DNA of 64,000 nt, taken from Brachionus plicatilis. Its lineage: Eukaryota; Rotifera; Eurotatoria; Ploima; Brachionidae. The DNA is taken from positions 586,308 through 650,307 of the forward strand of contig QEOQ01000439.1 of the NCBI GenBank assembly GCA_010279815.1, written 5' to 3'. The position numbers were made by a program, and so were the translations under genes. The notes below the pieces were generated by a model that ran no database searches, had not been told where the DNA came from, and saw only the letters and a list, made by a program, of their open reading frames with translations. Of this stretch, positions 1 through 12,878 are shown in pieces (within the stretch, counting starts at the first letter, position 1; every line of letters begins with the position of its first letter).

Positions 1-135
1 GGCACAAAAAATTGTGTTATGTAGTGATTTGTGTTTAAAAGTTCTTGGTTTTTGGTGAAAAGTTTTTAGTTTGTGGGCAACAGTTTTTTAATAGTGGGGA
101 ACCATTTATCTCGCTAAAAAGAGAATTTTCAATAT
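1..135. repeat. Copy of a dispersed repeat, cut by the window edge
   Basis: The first ~130 bases are, in reverse complement, closely similar to 60,272-60,360 in a RYK intron. Both copies share the phrase ATAAATGGTTCCCCAC and several blocks reading AAAAACTTTTCACCA. This is a dispersed element in opposite orientations at the two ends of the window. No coding potential is seen. Confidence 0.6.
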
Positions 136-599
136 TTTTTCAAATTTCCAAATAAAAATTAAACTTATTCTATTTCACTAAAAGTTTAATTTAAAATATG
201 AAAATGTTTGCAATATTAACTTACAAAAAATTTTTTATTTGAAATTGAAAAAAATATTTGAAAAAATTGCACTTTTCAATGTTATTACAACATTTGATAC
301 ATTTTTTAATTCAAACACAAATTGAACCAATTCTTTTTAATTATTAATCGTTATTAGTTATATTTAATTAAAAAATTTTCTTTTATACATTTTAATTCTA
401 AATAATATTAATAATCGCCAATTAATCTTTTAAATGACATCCAATATTTTCAATTTTTATTTTTTACTGAATTTTAAACAAAATAAATAATAAACGTTTT
501 TTTTTATTATTTCATAAATATAATACAAACAAAATTTCTCGATTTGAAAAAAAAATCGGGTAAAATAACAACTTTAAAAAACAAAACAAATAACTTAAA

Positions 600-3500
600 T
601 TAGTTGAAAAAAATTTGCGCTGTATTTCTTTGATTGGAAAAATTAATAGCTTCTTCAATAGTGACAAACAAGTTGGTTTCGTACTTAAGCCAAAGATTCA
701 TATTAACCAACATTTGAATAAAACTGTCCTGGGCTTCACAAATCAGCACATGTATATCAAAACATTTGTAATCATCGACAACTTGTCTTATAACTTGCAT
801 TCCGTTGGTGTCCACATAGTTAACACCTGAAAAGTCAAGTACAATATCTTGATATCGTCTTTCTCCATTCATTTCTTCTGCCATCTCGCTGATATTAGAA
901 ATGGAGTTTTTTTTATCAATTAGATTCTTTTTTTGAGGCCTAAATCCGTATGTCTTGTACAAGTGGTCTTGAAACGTGTGACAATTGGCAAAATAAATGG
1001 AATGCTTTACCTTATAAATGCATACATTGCTTTGAAAATTTTCATCTCTAAAACTAGACTCTGTTTCATCACTACTATCCGAGTGCACCAGCTCATTGTC
1101 CACATAATTGGACGTATTTTTATATTTTACCATGGCTTTAATTGGTGAAAACATGTCCCGGAACACAACTACTAAAATTGAAGTTCCAATGCCAATAAAC
1201 AGACCAGCATCAACATCAAGTACAACTGTGCCCAGAAAGGTCATTAACCAAGTGATCTTTGCAAAAAAGTTAGAAAAAAAAGAGCTTAATTTTGGACAAT
1301 GTCATCATTACCGCTTCGTACCGATTGATTTTCCATAGCTTAAAGCAGTCTTTTACTTGAAAAAGCATGTTCTTTAGCGCCACTACAATTATACTGGCTA
1401 GGCACAGAGTTGGAAGAGTTTTGAACAGTGGCGCCAGCCAAATGATCACCACCAAAATTATTAGTGAACTAAACACCGAAGCTAGCTTAAATTAAAATTT
1501 AAAATTTTTTTTTTAATTATTCAAAAAAGATTTTTTTATTTACCTGTGAATGTCCACCCATGCTCTCAAGGAGACTTGATCGAGACAGCGAAGCAGCAGT
1601 AGGAAAACATGAAAACAAAGAACCGACTAGATTTGTCAAGCCAAGGGCATACAATTCCTGTTGAAAAAATTTTAATTTAATTATGTTTTTCAGATTTGAC
1701 TGTTTAATTTAAACATATGGAAAATTGATTGAATTATTATTTTAGAATGTCTTTTTTGGAACTTAAATTCTTTTTTAAATTTTGAATTTATTTAGAAAAA
1801 TTTATACAGAATTTTTAGTGAGTCCTTGAATTCGCTATATCTGGATAAAAATCAAAATTTCTGAGAAATCACCAAATTTAAATTTAAAATTTAAATTACT
1901 GAATTTTTATCATTTTTAGACAAATTGAAGTTTGAGATCAAGATCAAAAGATCAAAATATAAATTGTAATTTTTTTTAATAATAGACAAAAAATTCATTT
2001 TTTCCAAAACAATTACTTGACATGTCATGTCAAGTTTTTTTTTCATATTTAGAATTTTAAAATGTCCTTTTTATTGAACTTTAATAGGTTTAAATTTTAT
2101 AATTGATTTTAATAAAAATTTACTTTTAAAGACAAAAAAATTTTATGTTTTAAATTTAAAATTTATTTAATTCGAAAAATAAAATTATTTAAGTTTGAAT
2201 TTGTGAATTAATTTAACCTGAATTATTTAAATTATTGATTGTTTTTGTTAAATAAATACGAGATCAATCATTTTGATGTTAATTTGATAATGAACCATTA
2301 TTAAACATAGCATGTCTAGTAATGTTTAGTATTTATTTCCTAAAAATTATCAAAATCATTAGATTAATTAATTTTTTAAATTTTTAATGATCGTTCTGAT
2401 CTTTAAATTTGATCTGAAACTTCCATTTGCCCATTTTTATTAATAATTTGAAAAAATTTTTTTTCATAGCAAAAAAATAGATACGGTTTACCATTATTTG
2501 TTTGATAAATTGATTTAGATAAAAATTAAAATACTTACTTATTATTCTCTATTTTTTTCACCATTTTTTACTCAATCTTACGGAAAAAAAGGACTACACA
2601 AATTAAGGTAATTTTTTACACGTTTATTATTTTGGTATTGTGAATTTCAGATAAAATTTGAACAAAAATTCTTCCTTTTTTGATAAATTAAAATTAAAGA
2701 AATAAAGTGTTTCAAAAAAAATACTGCAATTTATTTAATTAATACTTTTATGAGATCTTTTTCTTTCTGCTAGTAAAAAAATAATTAATGATAGCTAAAT
2801 TTTTTTTCATGCTTCCTAAAAAATTAATACCTGATAGCTAAGTTTAGCACTAATTCAACCATCTGAATCTCAGCTACAGCAACAGAAACAGTTACAACAA
2901 GAAGCTACTCCTTTGGAAAATTCATTTCAAGAGTATTACGATTTATCCAATGTAATAAATAGTGAAAAATCTTCTAATGGTCCAAAACAGACCCCGACAA
3001 CTAAAAAAAGAAATACAGAAAATAAGCCTTCAGATAACCAAAAAGACAGCGAAAAAAGTAAATTTGATATTTACATAGGAAGTTTTTATTTTTTTGTCGG
3101 TACTAAGTTTAATTTCTTTTTTCTTCTTTTCAAACTTAATATGAATAAAATTTTATCAAAATATTTTTGGTCATTTTTTTACTTTTATTTTTGCTATCAT
3201 AAACATAATTTTACAAGCAGGTGAAAAAAATTGCTAGCAGAAGAAATAATGTCCCACTTTTATTATCTAAAATAAAATCTTAATTTTCTTTTTTTTTTGC
3301 TAATTGTCATATTTTAACCTTAGAAAAGTTATTCTAGCTAAAATAGATGCAACAAAAAATGTTGTACTACATTACAGTATTTTTTTAAAAACATTTTATT
3401 ATTTTTAATTTTAATTTATCAAAAAAGGAAGAATTTTTGTTCAATTTGAATTAGAAATTCACAATACCATCGTTTTGAATTTGGCCAAAAATTAACTTTT

Positions 3501-5122
3501 TGTTGGCCCTTATACAATTTACGGAAATTTTGGTAAAATTAAATTTTTTTTCTGTATTAAGACATGTTTTTTTGATTAAAGAAAAAATTTTCAATTTAAT
3601 TAGGCTTTCGGCAGATGTGAGAAAAAAGTAAAAAGATCCTCATTAATTTAAAATTTATAAAATTTAAATTTTAATTACTAAAAAAAAAATTCTTTTACCT
3701 GATGCGGATCTATTTTGTAGCTGTTTCGTCTAGAAAACAAGGCAGCGAGCGACATGCTGACAGATATGGCAATGGTTGATATAATCAAAGCATCCTTGAT
3801 GATCAAATAAATGAGCGACAGATTTGGACTGACACTTGGAGTCGGAAAACCAGTGGGAATGCTCTCCAATATGGACACATTATAGTTTTGGCTTAAACCT
3901 AGACCAAATGACACACTTGTCATGGCCACTATCTAAAAAAACAAAAAAATTAGATAAAAAAATTTAAAGAAACAAATTAATATTAATCAAACATTATTAT
4001 ATTATTAAATGTTAATATTAATATTAAATTATTTCAAATTTTTTCTTTTTATTTTTATATTTTTACACTATTTTTTTTAAATTTTACATCGCCAGAATTG
4101 GCGTTAATAGAATCTAATAAATAAATAAATAAATTAATTAATATTAAAAAAATTACCAGCAATAGCTCGGACGGAAATTCTACCAAAAAATATTTTTTGA
4201 TGACCGGATTCAGAGCCTCTTTGAATAAAGTCAAAAAAAATATGCAACAAAATGAGCTGGCCACTGTGACCACATTGGACGATGGCAAACGAGTGGCCAG
4301 CTGATAAACCGATTTAGGTATCTTAAAATTTCCTTCAAAGCGAGTCAAATTTTTCAAGCCGAACAAGTCTTTGATTTGACTCACAACAACATGGACAGCA
4401 CTGCCACACGTGTACCCACTGATGAATGTGTCACTAAAAAATGACGTCAAACCGCCTAGGCCAAACAGGCCGAACAAAAGCTGGAAGATGCCAATCAAAA
4501 GACTAAGATCGGTGGCGATATCGAGTTTTAGTTTTTCCTCCATTTGTTTATAATGAGCGGTGCCGGTCTCATTTGCTGGCAACAACTCCTTGCCATACTC
4601 TTCCACAATTCGGTTTACAGTCTCGCCAGTCAACAGACTCACAATCGCCACTGCCGATATGACCAAGTGGCGGGATGTTCCGAATATTGCGTAAACTAGC
4701 ACGGGAAAAAATGACACATACAACCCAGTTATTGGGTTGAGACTGGCCAGGAGTGCGTAGGCCAGGCCTTGTGGTATGTTCATGATACCGATGGTCAGAC
4801 CGCACATCATGTCGGTGAAGAAAAAATTTTTGAAATTGTACCTTGGCAGCCATTTGAATATTGGAAAGTGGGAGTAGATTTTTTTTTTGTAATAGGATTT
4901 TTTTCCAATGTTGTGGCAAAAAAGTTTTGATTGAGAGGATATTTTTTTCTTAGTTTTGTCTAAAAAAGATGATTTTGTGGTGAATTGATCGAGGTTGTAG
5001 TTTTTGGAAGAGGGGTTAATGTGAATTGAAAAGCTGGTCTGGCTGGGCACTTGGGCTATTAGGGCGGCTTGGCTGGCTTTCGAGTCCAACAAGTCGCTGC
5101 TACTTTGACTTTCTCGTCGCAT
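600..5122 (-). CDS. SLC26-family anion (sulfate) transporter, five exons
   Basis: Multi-pass plasma-membrane anion exchanger or channel of the SLC26 (SulP) family. Exons read on the minus strand: 5122-4157, 3932-3699, 1657-1544, 1485-1312 and 1256-600; every junction is GT-AG and phase 0. The product is 714 aa, typical for animal SLC26. After a Ser/Lys-rich cytoplasmic N-terminus (~1-95), the SulP signature surrounds PQGLAYALLASLNP (117-130) and GTSRHLVISAVAIVSL (148-163). Exon 2 holds the IPTGFPTP stretch and DALIISTIAISVS; exon 3 holds TAASLSRSSLLESMGG. Exon 5 carries the C-terminal STAS domain (VLDFSGVNYVDTNGM, ~630). ATG at 5122 is the first in-frame Met. Ions carried cannot be predicted; the subfamily (sulfate, chloride/bicarbonate or prestin-like) is undecided. 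The 2-kb intron 1658-3698 holds two repeats. Confidence 0.93.
1919..2431. mobile_element. 513-bp MITE with TIRs and an 8-bp target duplication
   Basis: The left end GACAAATTGAAGTTTGAGATC and the inverted right end GGCAAATGGAAGTTTCAGATC are imperfect TIRs. The element is flanked on both sides by CATTTTTA (1911-1918 and 2432-2439). It is non-coding and lies inside the SLC26 intron. It is clearly homologous, in inverted orientation, to 63,423-63,838 and, in direct orientation, to 8160-8695. The termini resemble those of the elements at 25,657 and 59,140. Confidence 0.75.
2640..3478. mobile_element. Foldback element with long inverted arms in the SLC26 intron
   Basis: The left arm (about 2640-2745, beginning GGTATTGTGAATTTC) is repeated in inverted form at about 3370-3472. 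Both arms contain AAGAATTTTTGTTC-type sequence next to a CTTCC/GGAAG block. Between the arms lies a plus-strand open stretch (about 2857-3224) with a Gln-rich start (repeated CAA/CAG codons) and a Lys/Ser-rich continuation. It follows a TTTAG acceptor-like site and has no recognised domain. It could be a captured exon or transposon coding remnant. Confidence 0.5.
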
Positions 5123-8100
5123 TGAAACAAACTTAGAAAAAAATGTCTACACATTCAAACAAAAGGTTGATTAAGAATAATTTATTTTTAAATTTTTAAA
5201 ATAAAATTATGATATTTGAAATAGTTATAATTAATATCAACTATTTTTTTTTCCAATCAAACAGTTGAGAACAAAAGAAATAAATCAAGGTACAGAATTT
5301 ATTATTTGGAAACAAAAAAGCAAGTTGGTGGGTTCTATTTTTTTTGTTTTTTGAAGCAAAAATTTTTTTTGTCATCTGGAAAATCTGAAAATAAATACTT
5401 TATTCTGATATAACTATTTATAGATTTGAAAAATTGTGTGCTCTTATCAAATAAAGAGATTTGTGATAGTGTTGGCTGAAAAATTCCCGCGGACATCAAG
5501 CCAAATAAAAATAGATAATCTTGATCAAGTGTTAAAATTAAAAATTTTCCGCTTTCTGCATCGGTTCTTTTATTTTTAGTCTTGTGTAATTGATTTTTTT
5601 CAAACTAAGAAAATTTGGCACCATTTGGTAGTTTTAAAAATTTTTTTTTGGAGCAAAGTTATAAGTCCTGTATTTTTTCTCTACTAAAATTAAAGAAAAA
5701 ATTGACATGATTTAAAGTCAAAGTCATATGATGCCATTATCTTTGTCACTTTTGTACAAATCTGGTAATTACTAAATTGGTATATAGTATGATACTTTCT
5801 GAAATGGAAATTAATAAAAAGCATTCAAAAAGATTTGAAATTACATTTTAATAAAATTTTTAATTTAAATCAATCTTCGTAAGGATACTTTTTAATGAAG
5901 AGCGATACATTTTAGCAAATATTAAATAAACACAATCAAATCAGTAGATTAATTTTGGTAATTAAAAAAAAGGTGAAAAACAAAAATTGTTATTTTTAAA
6001 TTAAATTATTTTTTTTTTGTTTTTTAAATCTACTGCAGGTATCCTGATGTAGCTTATCACTATTAATATTATTTATTATTATTCATTATTGTAATTAATA
6101 ATTACATTTTTGAATATTGCCCAGGCAGGTTGGTCAAAAAAAAAATTTTTATTTAAATAACTGCTTAAGAAATTAAACAAAAATAAAAATACTCATTTAT
6201 TATTATAGTTGGAAATTTTTTAGCAAAAATACTGAATTATCTTTCTCTCCTTTAGTTCTATTAGGCATCGACTGGAATAAATAAGCCATTAGATTAATAA
6301 TTAATTTATCTGTACTCCTTTAGGTTAAAATTTAAATCGTCAAAAAAAAAATAAGAAAATCTTCCATGTAAAGGAAAATAAAAGCAAAAAAAAGGTTTTT
6401 TCTTTATCAATATTGAACTAAAGCTCTTCTCTGTAGCGCTCTTGCTCCAGCGCATTTGCTTTTGAGCAAAAAAATAGTCTAGCATCTTCTAGAGCTTCTT
6501 AAGCAATGATCTGAAAACTGTCAACTTTCCAGAAGCGTATTTTGGTTAGGTAGACAAGGAGTCATTAAAATATCAAAGATAAGGTATGAAAGAATTTGAA
6601 AGAATGAAAAATATCTATTATTTAATTAATTTTAAAAAATATTTTGAAAAATTTCATATAAAAACAAGGAATTTTTTTCAAAAGAATATTTTAATATTTG
6701 AATTTTGAAAAAAAACTATATTTTTTCAAATTCATCTTCGATGATTTTTAAATAAAAATTAAATATTTATTAGAAGTCAAATTTTTATTTAAAAAATTTC
6801 AAAATATTGATTAATTTTTAATTTTTTATAGTTAGAAATTAAAAAACTATGTGTAATTTGAAATATAAAAAATAGTTTGAATTAACATATTTTTTAAGGA
6901 TGTACCAATCAGCAAAAAAAAAGAAAAACAATTGTTCATAAAAATATTTTAGAGATCTCACAAAAAGATGACATACCTTAATGCCTAGCATCAATCTCAA
7001 ATGGAATTGAAATAAAATTACTATTATTGTGACAAAAATTTAATTATTTTATATTTTTTTATTTTGAACTTAATTAAACTTTGATAATTGTAATCAAATT
7101 AAAATAAAAAATTACACTGACAGACCAGGAAATATGCAAATTTACTTGATTTGCTGATTTACCATAAAAGATAAATCAAACTAGCTTAATTAATAATTAT
7201 CTTGAAAATCTATTTATTTTTTAACATCACATCTAATAACACCTCTCGCAAAAAAAAAACAACTGTTAAATTAAAGAGAAATTCACATACTTAAAAATAA
7301 GACATGCTTCCTAACATAAAAAAAAATTATGAGAGCATTTTCTCATATTTATGTTTTATTAATTTTCGCTTATAAAGGCAAAAAAAGATAATAATTATTG
7401 AAAATCTAAAAGTTATCTGATTTTAAACAAAGACTTCTATTAAAAAAATAATTAAAAACTGGTTTGCCTTTGTAACTGATGATTTTGCTAAGATAGCTTT
7501 AAAAGCACATGTCACATTAATGATCAACTAAATGATAATTTAGACATTGATAATTTTAAATTTATTTTTTGAAAATTTTAATTAACAAAGATAAAGAAAA
7601 AAAATAGAGGGGCATGTATTGATTCATAGATAAAAAGGCTAAAGAAAAAATTTCATTAGAAAATGTTTGCATAAAAGATAAAGGTTATGATTTTATCTAA
7701 GATGAAACTTTCTTAAATAAATTTTTGGCTGAGTCCTGGTACACACAGATCTAACCTAATGCTACAAAATAATGGCAGCTGCAAAAGTGTTCTTTTTTTT
7801 CGTCAATCAAAGAAAAAAAAAATTCAGAAGCGTATTGTAAGGGCTGACTAAAATTGGCATGTAAATTAAATTAAGAATATTTATTTATTAAATTTTTATT
7901 TTCTTTGAATTTTTTTCTATGAGTTAGTCGTACCTCAAGATGAAGATAAAAAAAATTTTGTTTAAGAGAAAATTACTTATATTTTAATTTTGCATCAGGT
8001 AAAAAATAAAATTTCTTATCTTCTTTCAAGTTTTTAATTATTAGGTAATTATTATAATCATTATCATTAAGAAGACCAAAAATCAAAATAATGTTTATTG

Positions 8101-8159
8101 AACCAAAGGTAATTTATTTAACAAAATTCTAATTTATTAAATTTTAATAATTTAGATTC
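5123..8159. other. Intergenic AT-rich DNA, no gene seen
   Basis: Upstream of the SLC26 start. Reading frames are short and repeatedly closed; homopolymer runs and simple AT-rich sequence dominate. No tRNA, domain-like peptide or long inverted repeat was recognised. The SLC26 promoter is presumably in the right-hand (coding-proximal) part near 5123-5400, but no core element stands out. Confidence 0.5.
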
Positions 8160-8695
8160 GGGAAATTGAAGTTTGAGATCAAGATCAAAATGGCAAGTTT
8201 TTTTTTCTATTTTACATTTTTAGAAATAATTGCGTAATTATATTTCAAATTTTAACATGCTTAAGTATTGGGTTTAAATAAAACAACGTAATTTGAAAAT
8301 TTCAAAAAAGTTAAATAGAAAAAAAAACTTGCCAAATATAAATTTTAATATTTTTTTTGATAATAGCAATTAATTGACATGTCAAGTTTATTTTCATATT
8401 TGAAATTTTAAAATGTCCTTTTTCAATTAACTATAATTGATTTAAATTTTTTAATTGATTTTAATGAAAACTTACTTTTAAAGAAAAAAAAATTTAATGT
8501 TTTAAAATTTATATTTTATTTAAGTGAAAAAATGAAATTATTAAAGTTTGAATGAATGAATAATATAGTAATGAATTTGAATTTGTGAATTAACTTAACC
8601 TGAATTATTTAATTTATTGATCGTTTTTGTTAAATAAATTAGATATCAATCATTTTGATGTTAATTTAATAATGAACCATTAATAAACATAACAA
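8160..8695. mobile_element. Truncated copy of the 513-bp MITE, with a nested small MITE
   Basis: The left terminus (GGGAAATTGAAGTTTGAG) and a body ending near 8695 match the copy at 1919-2431, but the right terminus is missing. The copy is interrupted at about 8199-8334 by a foldback of ~135 bp. That insert begins GGCAAGTTTTTTTTTCTATT and ends with the inverse, AAATAGAAAAAAAAACTTGCC. Confidence 0.65.
8199..8334. mobile_element. Nested ~135-bp foldback MITE
   Basis: Terminal inverted repeats of about 20 bp (GGCAAGTTTTTTTTTCTATT and its inverse) surround a short non-coding centre. The corresponding sequence in the intact copy at 1919-2431 runs through without this insert, which supports a real insertion. 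Confidence 0.6.
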
Positions 8696-9307
8696 TTACC
8701 CTATTTTTTCTTTATTTTGAACAAATTATTTTTATTTTTCTTATTAAAATTTTGGTAAATTTGAAAATTTTTTAAATTGAAAAAAAAAAGTTATCATTTA
8801 AAAATGAATAGGTGGCAGTGGAGTTTGAAACAAAAACTGTTGCAAAATATTTTTTATTAAATTGATGACCAGTTTTTTTCATTTATTAGCAATCATTTTA
8901 AAAAATAAATACTATAATGCAAATTTTGTTTAAAAATGTTTAAAAATGTATTTAAATTTTTAAACAAAATTTGTTAAACGTAAACTAAAGAAAATATTAA
9001 ATAAATCTTTTTATTTAATATATAGATAAATCGAATAAAATACAGACAATACTAAAAATTAAGTTTTTATGCTTTTTTTTGATTTTAATGCTGAAAATTT
9101 TTTTAAAAATTTTTTTTTTTTTTTTTAATTATTTTTTCTTTAATATTTTTTGCTCCAAAATTCACTGCCGCAATGAATAGTATGATAAAAAATATTCTCA
9201 CCAAACAATTTAACAGAGAAAATAATTAAAATTTATTCATTAAAGAATCTACCAGTCACTAACCAATTTAATAAAATTAAATTCAACAAAAAATTCATAA
9301 AAAATAT

Positions 9308-11051
9308 TCATAGCGACATCTTGAGCTCGTCATACGCCTCTTGCCACAATCGACCGGACTTCTCCAGCGATGTCAAAATGTCATAAAAAGCTTCGCCCAA
9401 ATGTTTGGTAACATATTTAATATTGTGCTTTTTGCACAGAGATTGAACGTAAGGCTGTATTTTGCACAAGTTGTGTCTAGGCATTGTTGGAAACAAGCTT
9501 TAAAAAAATTAAATAAAATAAAAAAATAATTAATTAAAATTTTTGCTAGATTACTGATGCTCAATTTGAAAATTTAGGTGACCAGTAAACCAGTCATTGA
9601 ACCAAGATTGCTCAATGTTACAAGTGGCTCTCAATTGCAAATGTAGCCAACTCTCATATGCCACATCGTCATGCACATCCATCACAATGTGATTGCACTG
9701 AGACACCCAAGTAAACCAAGCACTTTCGAGCAATCGGGACGCAAAAAAGTACGCCAATGTTTTCCACACCGAGCCAAAAGCATAGTAGCCACATCCAAAA
9801 TACAGCATGAACATTGGTGCCATCGACACAAGATCGGCGTATTTTTTCTTTCTGAAAATGTGTCGAATTGTTGTTATTTGAAAAAAGGTTGGAAAGAGCA
9901 AAAAAGCTCCGATTGGAAACAAATATTGCTGAATGGTAAATGGGTACAAATTTTTGGCATTTTTTTTTACATTTTTTTCAGCTCTCTTTTTTTTTTTTTA
10001 AATTATTCAAAGCAAAATTTAATTTTAAATTTTTACTCTTTTTGGATTTGTCTCACCGACCACGAACAAAGGTTCGAGGCGGCAATCAGGGTCCTTGTCA
10101 ATGACGTTTGGCTTAGCATGGTGCAGATTGTGCATAAAGGCCCACCAGTCCGCGCTAGCTCCTTTGATGGCTCCCATAAAGAACATGTGAATGTATCTGT
10201 TGTGCTTTGGGTTGCGGAGAAGAGACGAGTGACCATGGTCGTGTTGGGTCCATGAAGCTTGTCCCTGGTTATTTCAAAATTTTAAAATTTTGACTCAACA
10301 AAAAAAATAAAAAAGATACCTGTGCCAGTACACTGCATGCCAGTGCGCACAAAGTTGGTATCCAGTCGCCACCATACTTTATTTGAATGTAAAATCCCAG
10401 CAAATAAAAAAATACTATTTGAAAACTGTGCAAAAAAAAGAATGTAAAATTTGAATTGAAAAAGCCCTTTAAAAAAAATTTAAAAAAATTTTTAGCTAAT
10501 TTTTTATTTAGTCAAAAGCTACTTTTTCCAAAGCAATTTGCTGTATTTTCCTGAAATCCTCTCTGATCTCGAGCTCTTTTTGCACTTTTTCTTTCTCTTG
10601 TTCACTGCGTCCTCTCAACGCATCGTTTGGATCAATTTGACCAATCTGGTACGCCTTGGCATACTTGGCCACACGGTCAAAGTCCTTGTGAAACGCGTTG
10701 AAAACTTCCTATCGACCAAATAGAAAAAAAAATTAATTTTATTTTTTAAAAATTAAAACTCAAAAATCAATTTTATGGAAGAGATTTTGGGTTTCTGGAG
10801 ATTGTTTGGCATATTACTGTGGCGTCTTGGCCAGCGTAGAACTCAAGTATCTTGGAACCACCAGGATGCTTCTTGCGAAATGTGGACAAATTGTACACAA
10901 TGCTATTGACCACAATCCAGCAGTCGTTTCTTGTGTTGTGCTTGGCCACTTCGTCCCAAGTGATCACATTCTTCACCACTGAATCGCTTGGGGTCTGAAG
11001 GCGAAATTTTTCAACAGCCGAAACTGAATTTCCATTGCTACCTTTTCCCAT
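9308..11051 (-). CDS. Front-end fatty-acid desaturase with N-terminal cytochrome b5 domain (copy 1)
   Basis: Membrane-bound, di-iron acyl desaturase of the endoplasmic reticulum that introduces double bonds between an existing one and the carboxyl end (delta-5/-6/-4 type) in polyunsaturated fatty-acid synthesis. Exons on the minus strand: 11051-10818, 10708-10523, 10466-10320, 10264-10037, 9985-9555 and 9497-9308, giving 471 aa. Cytochrome b5 haem motif HPGG at 62-65; histidine boxes HDHGH (197-201), HNLHH (234-238) and the front-end-specific QIEHH (405-409). All splice sites are GT-AG; exon 1 ends in phase 0 and exon 5 splits the codon of the second His of QIEHH. An AATAAA signal lies at 9237-9232. 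A paralogue lies at 44,842-46,586. Regiospecificity cannot be read from sequence. Confidence 0.95.
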
Positions 11052-12878
11052 CGTTTATCTTTGAAATAAAAAATAAATTTTAGACCCTTATGGAATTTTT
11101 TTCCACTCAAATAGTTCAGAAACATGATCGACTTAAAAGCAAATTGTTTTTAATAAATTTTTTTCTAAAATAAAATTGAAAGGTGTTTTTAAATTGATGT
11201 CAAAAAAAGAAAAAAATAAATAGAAACATTCAATTTAATAGAAAATTATGAGAGTCCAAAGTTCTAAGCGATGTTATGAGCAATTTTTGATTATGTAAAT
11301 CTTGAAAAATTCGTACAGCTAGTTTCACTCTTTAAAAAAGTGAATTAAAAATTATTCTAAAAATTTATTCAAATTAACTAGCGACGCCTCTAAAATTAAC
11401 TCTTAAACCCTTTTAATTATTTGGAGCAAATAGCTTTTTTTTTTTTTATTTAATTTCTTTTTATTAAATAACTAAGCAACTGTTGATGATCGCCATTTTA
11501 AAAATCTTGTTAAATTTAAAAACATTTAAGGTGATTAATAATTCTTCACAATAATAACTAGAATAATTTTCTCATTTCTATGGTAATTTTCTAAATTGAT
11601 CATGAATCTAAAAAAAAAATTTGCATTCTATAGAAATTAATGAACTATGACATTTTGTTTTTAGATTAAAAAATTGAGCCAAAAAATTTATAATTTTTAA
11701 ATAAAAATTATGTTTATAAAAGAGAAATGATTCATTTTATTTGAGTGACTTTTGGAAACTTTTTAATGTATCAAGTTTTTTTTTTAATAAAAATTTAAAT
11801 TTTAGATGAAAAAAGGTTTTTGGGCTCTCATTTATAATTTGAATAATTGACTTTTTTCTCTAATCTGAACATAATTTTGGTGATTCAAATACAATTTTCG
11901 TACCAAAAAATTTAATTAACTTATTTTAACATTATTTTTGATCTGAGTTAAACTTAAACTGCTCATGTAAGAAAATTTTTTTTTTTCGTTTTAATTAATT
12001 TTTAATTCAATTTTAAAGTATTTTACAAAATTTATTTGATTATGTTTTAAAAGAATTATTTTTATTTAAAAAGTGCTCCAAATCTAAAAACCTTAGTATC
12101 AGACATATTTAGCTTAATTTATTTCAAGAGTTCGCAAAAGTTTATTTGAAAAAAAAAAAACTCACAAATTATAATCCTTATTTTGGTCTAAAAATAAATT
12201 AAGATTTTTTATAAAGAAACGCTTGCTTTTTAATTTGCGGATTTATCAGAATGATTTTTTTCAGATATTGCCAAAAATTTAAGAACTATATTAGCTGAAA
12301 ATTTTCAAATCTATCTTATTCATTTTTTTATGGTAAAAAATTTCTCTTTTTCAGTAAAATATGTACAAAAAGATAAACATCTCTTCAATATTTTTTATGA
12401 AAATTCAAATTTTTGCATTTAAAAAAAAAGTATGACAAATTTTTCGATTAATTTTCACATTCATTTTTAAAGTTTTTATTCGACCTAAACTACGAAATGG
12501 TAAATGCTCGGAAAAATCAGTCTCAATTCTTTAAAATAGTTTTAAATAAAAAATAATGTTAACAAATAACATTAAAAGAATGTGCCTGAAGATATTACTA
12601 AAATTTACGAAAAAAAAGGGCTTTTACTTTTTGGCTGAACAAGACTAAGCCCCAGTACTGTCCAATAACTATTTTATCTAATATTTATAAAGCTTTTTTC
12701 AATATTTATAAAACAATACTAATCGCTAAGCTTTGGGGCTTTTGCTTCGGTCTGCATAAGCTTTTAGACTTTCATTTTTTATCATCATGTCTGGATGTTG
12801 TTATAATTTATTGCATTTTTGGGCGTAGATTAATTTAATTTTTCAAAATTTTTCAATATTTTAAATTTTTAAATTTTA
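11052..12878. other. Intergenic AT-rich DNA, no gene seen
   Basis: Region upstream of desaturase copy 1 up to the transposon island. Only short closed frames and poly-A/T tracts are seen. The desaturase promoter should lie at its low-coordinate end, but no motif is convincing. Confidence 0.5.

Noticed and set aside
3678..3929. Reading 3929 as a separate start of a short protein
   Set aside because: It begins with GTG, is preceded by a clean acceptor at 3933-3934, and continues the SLC26 protein in phase; it is exon 2.
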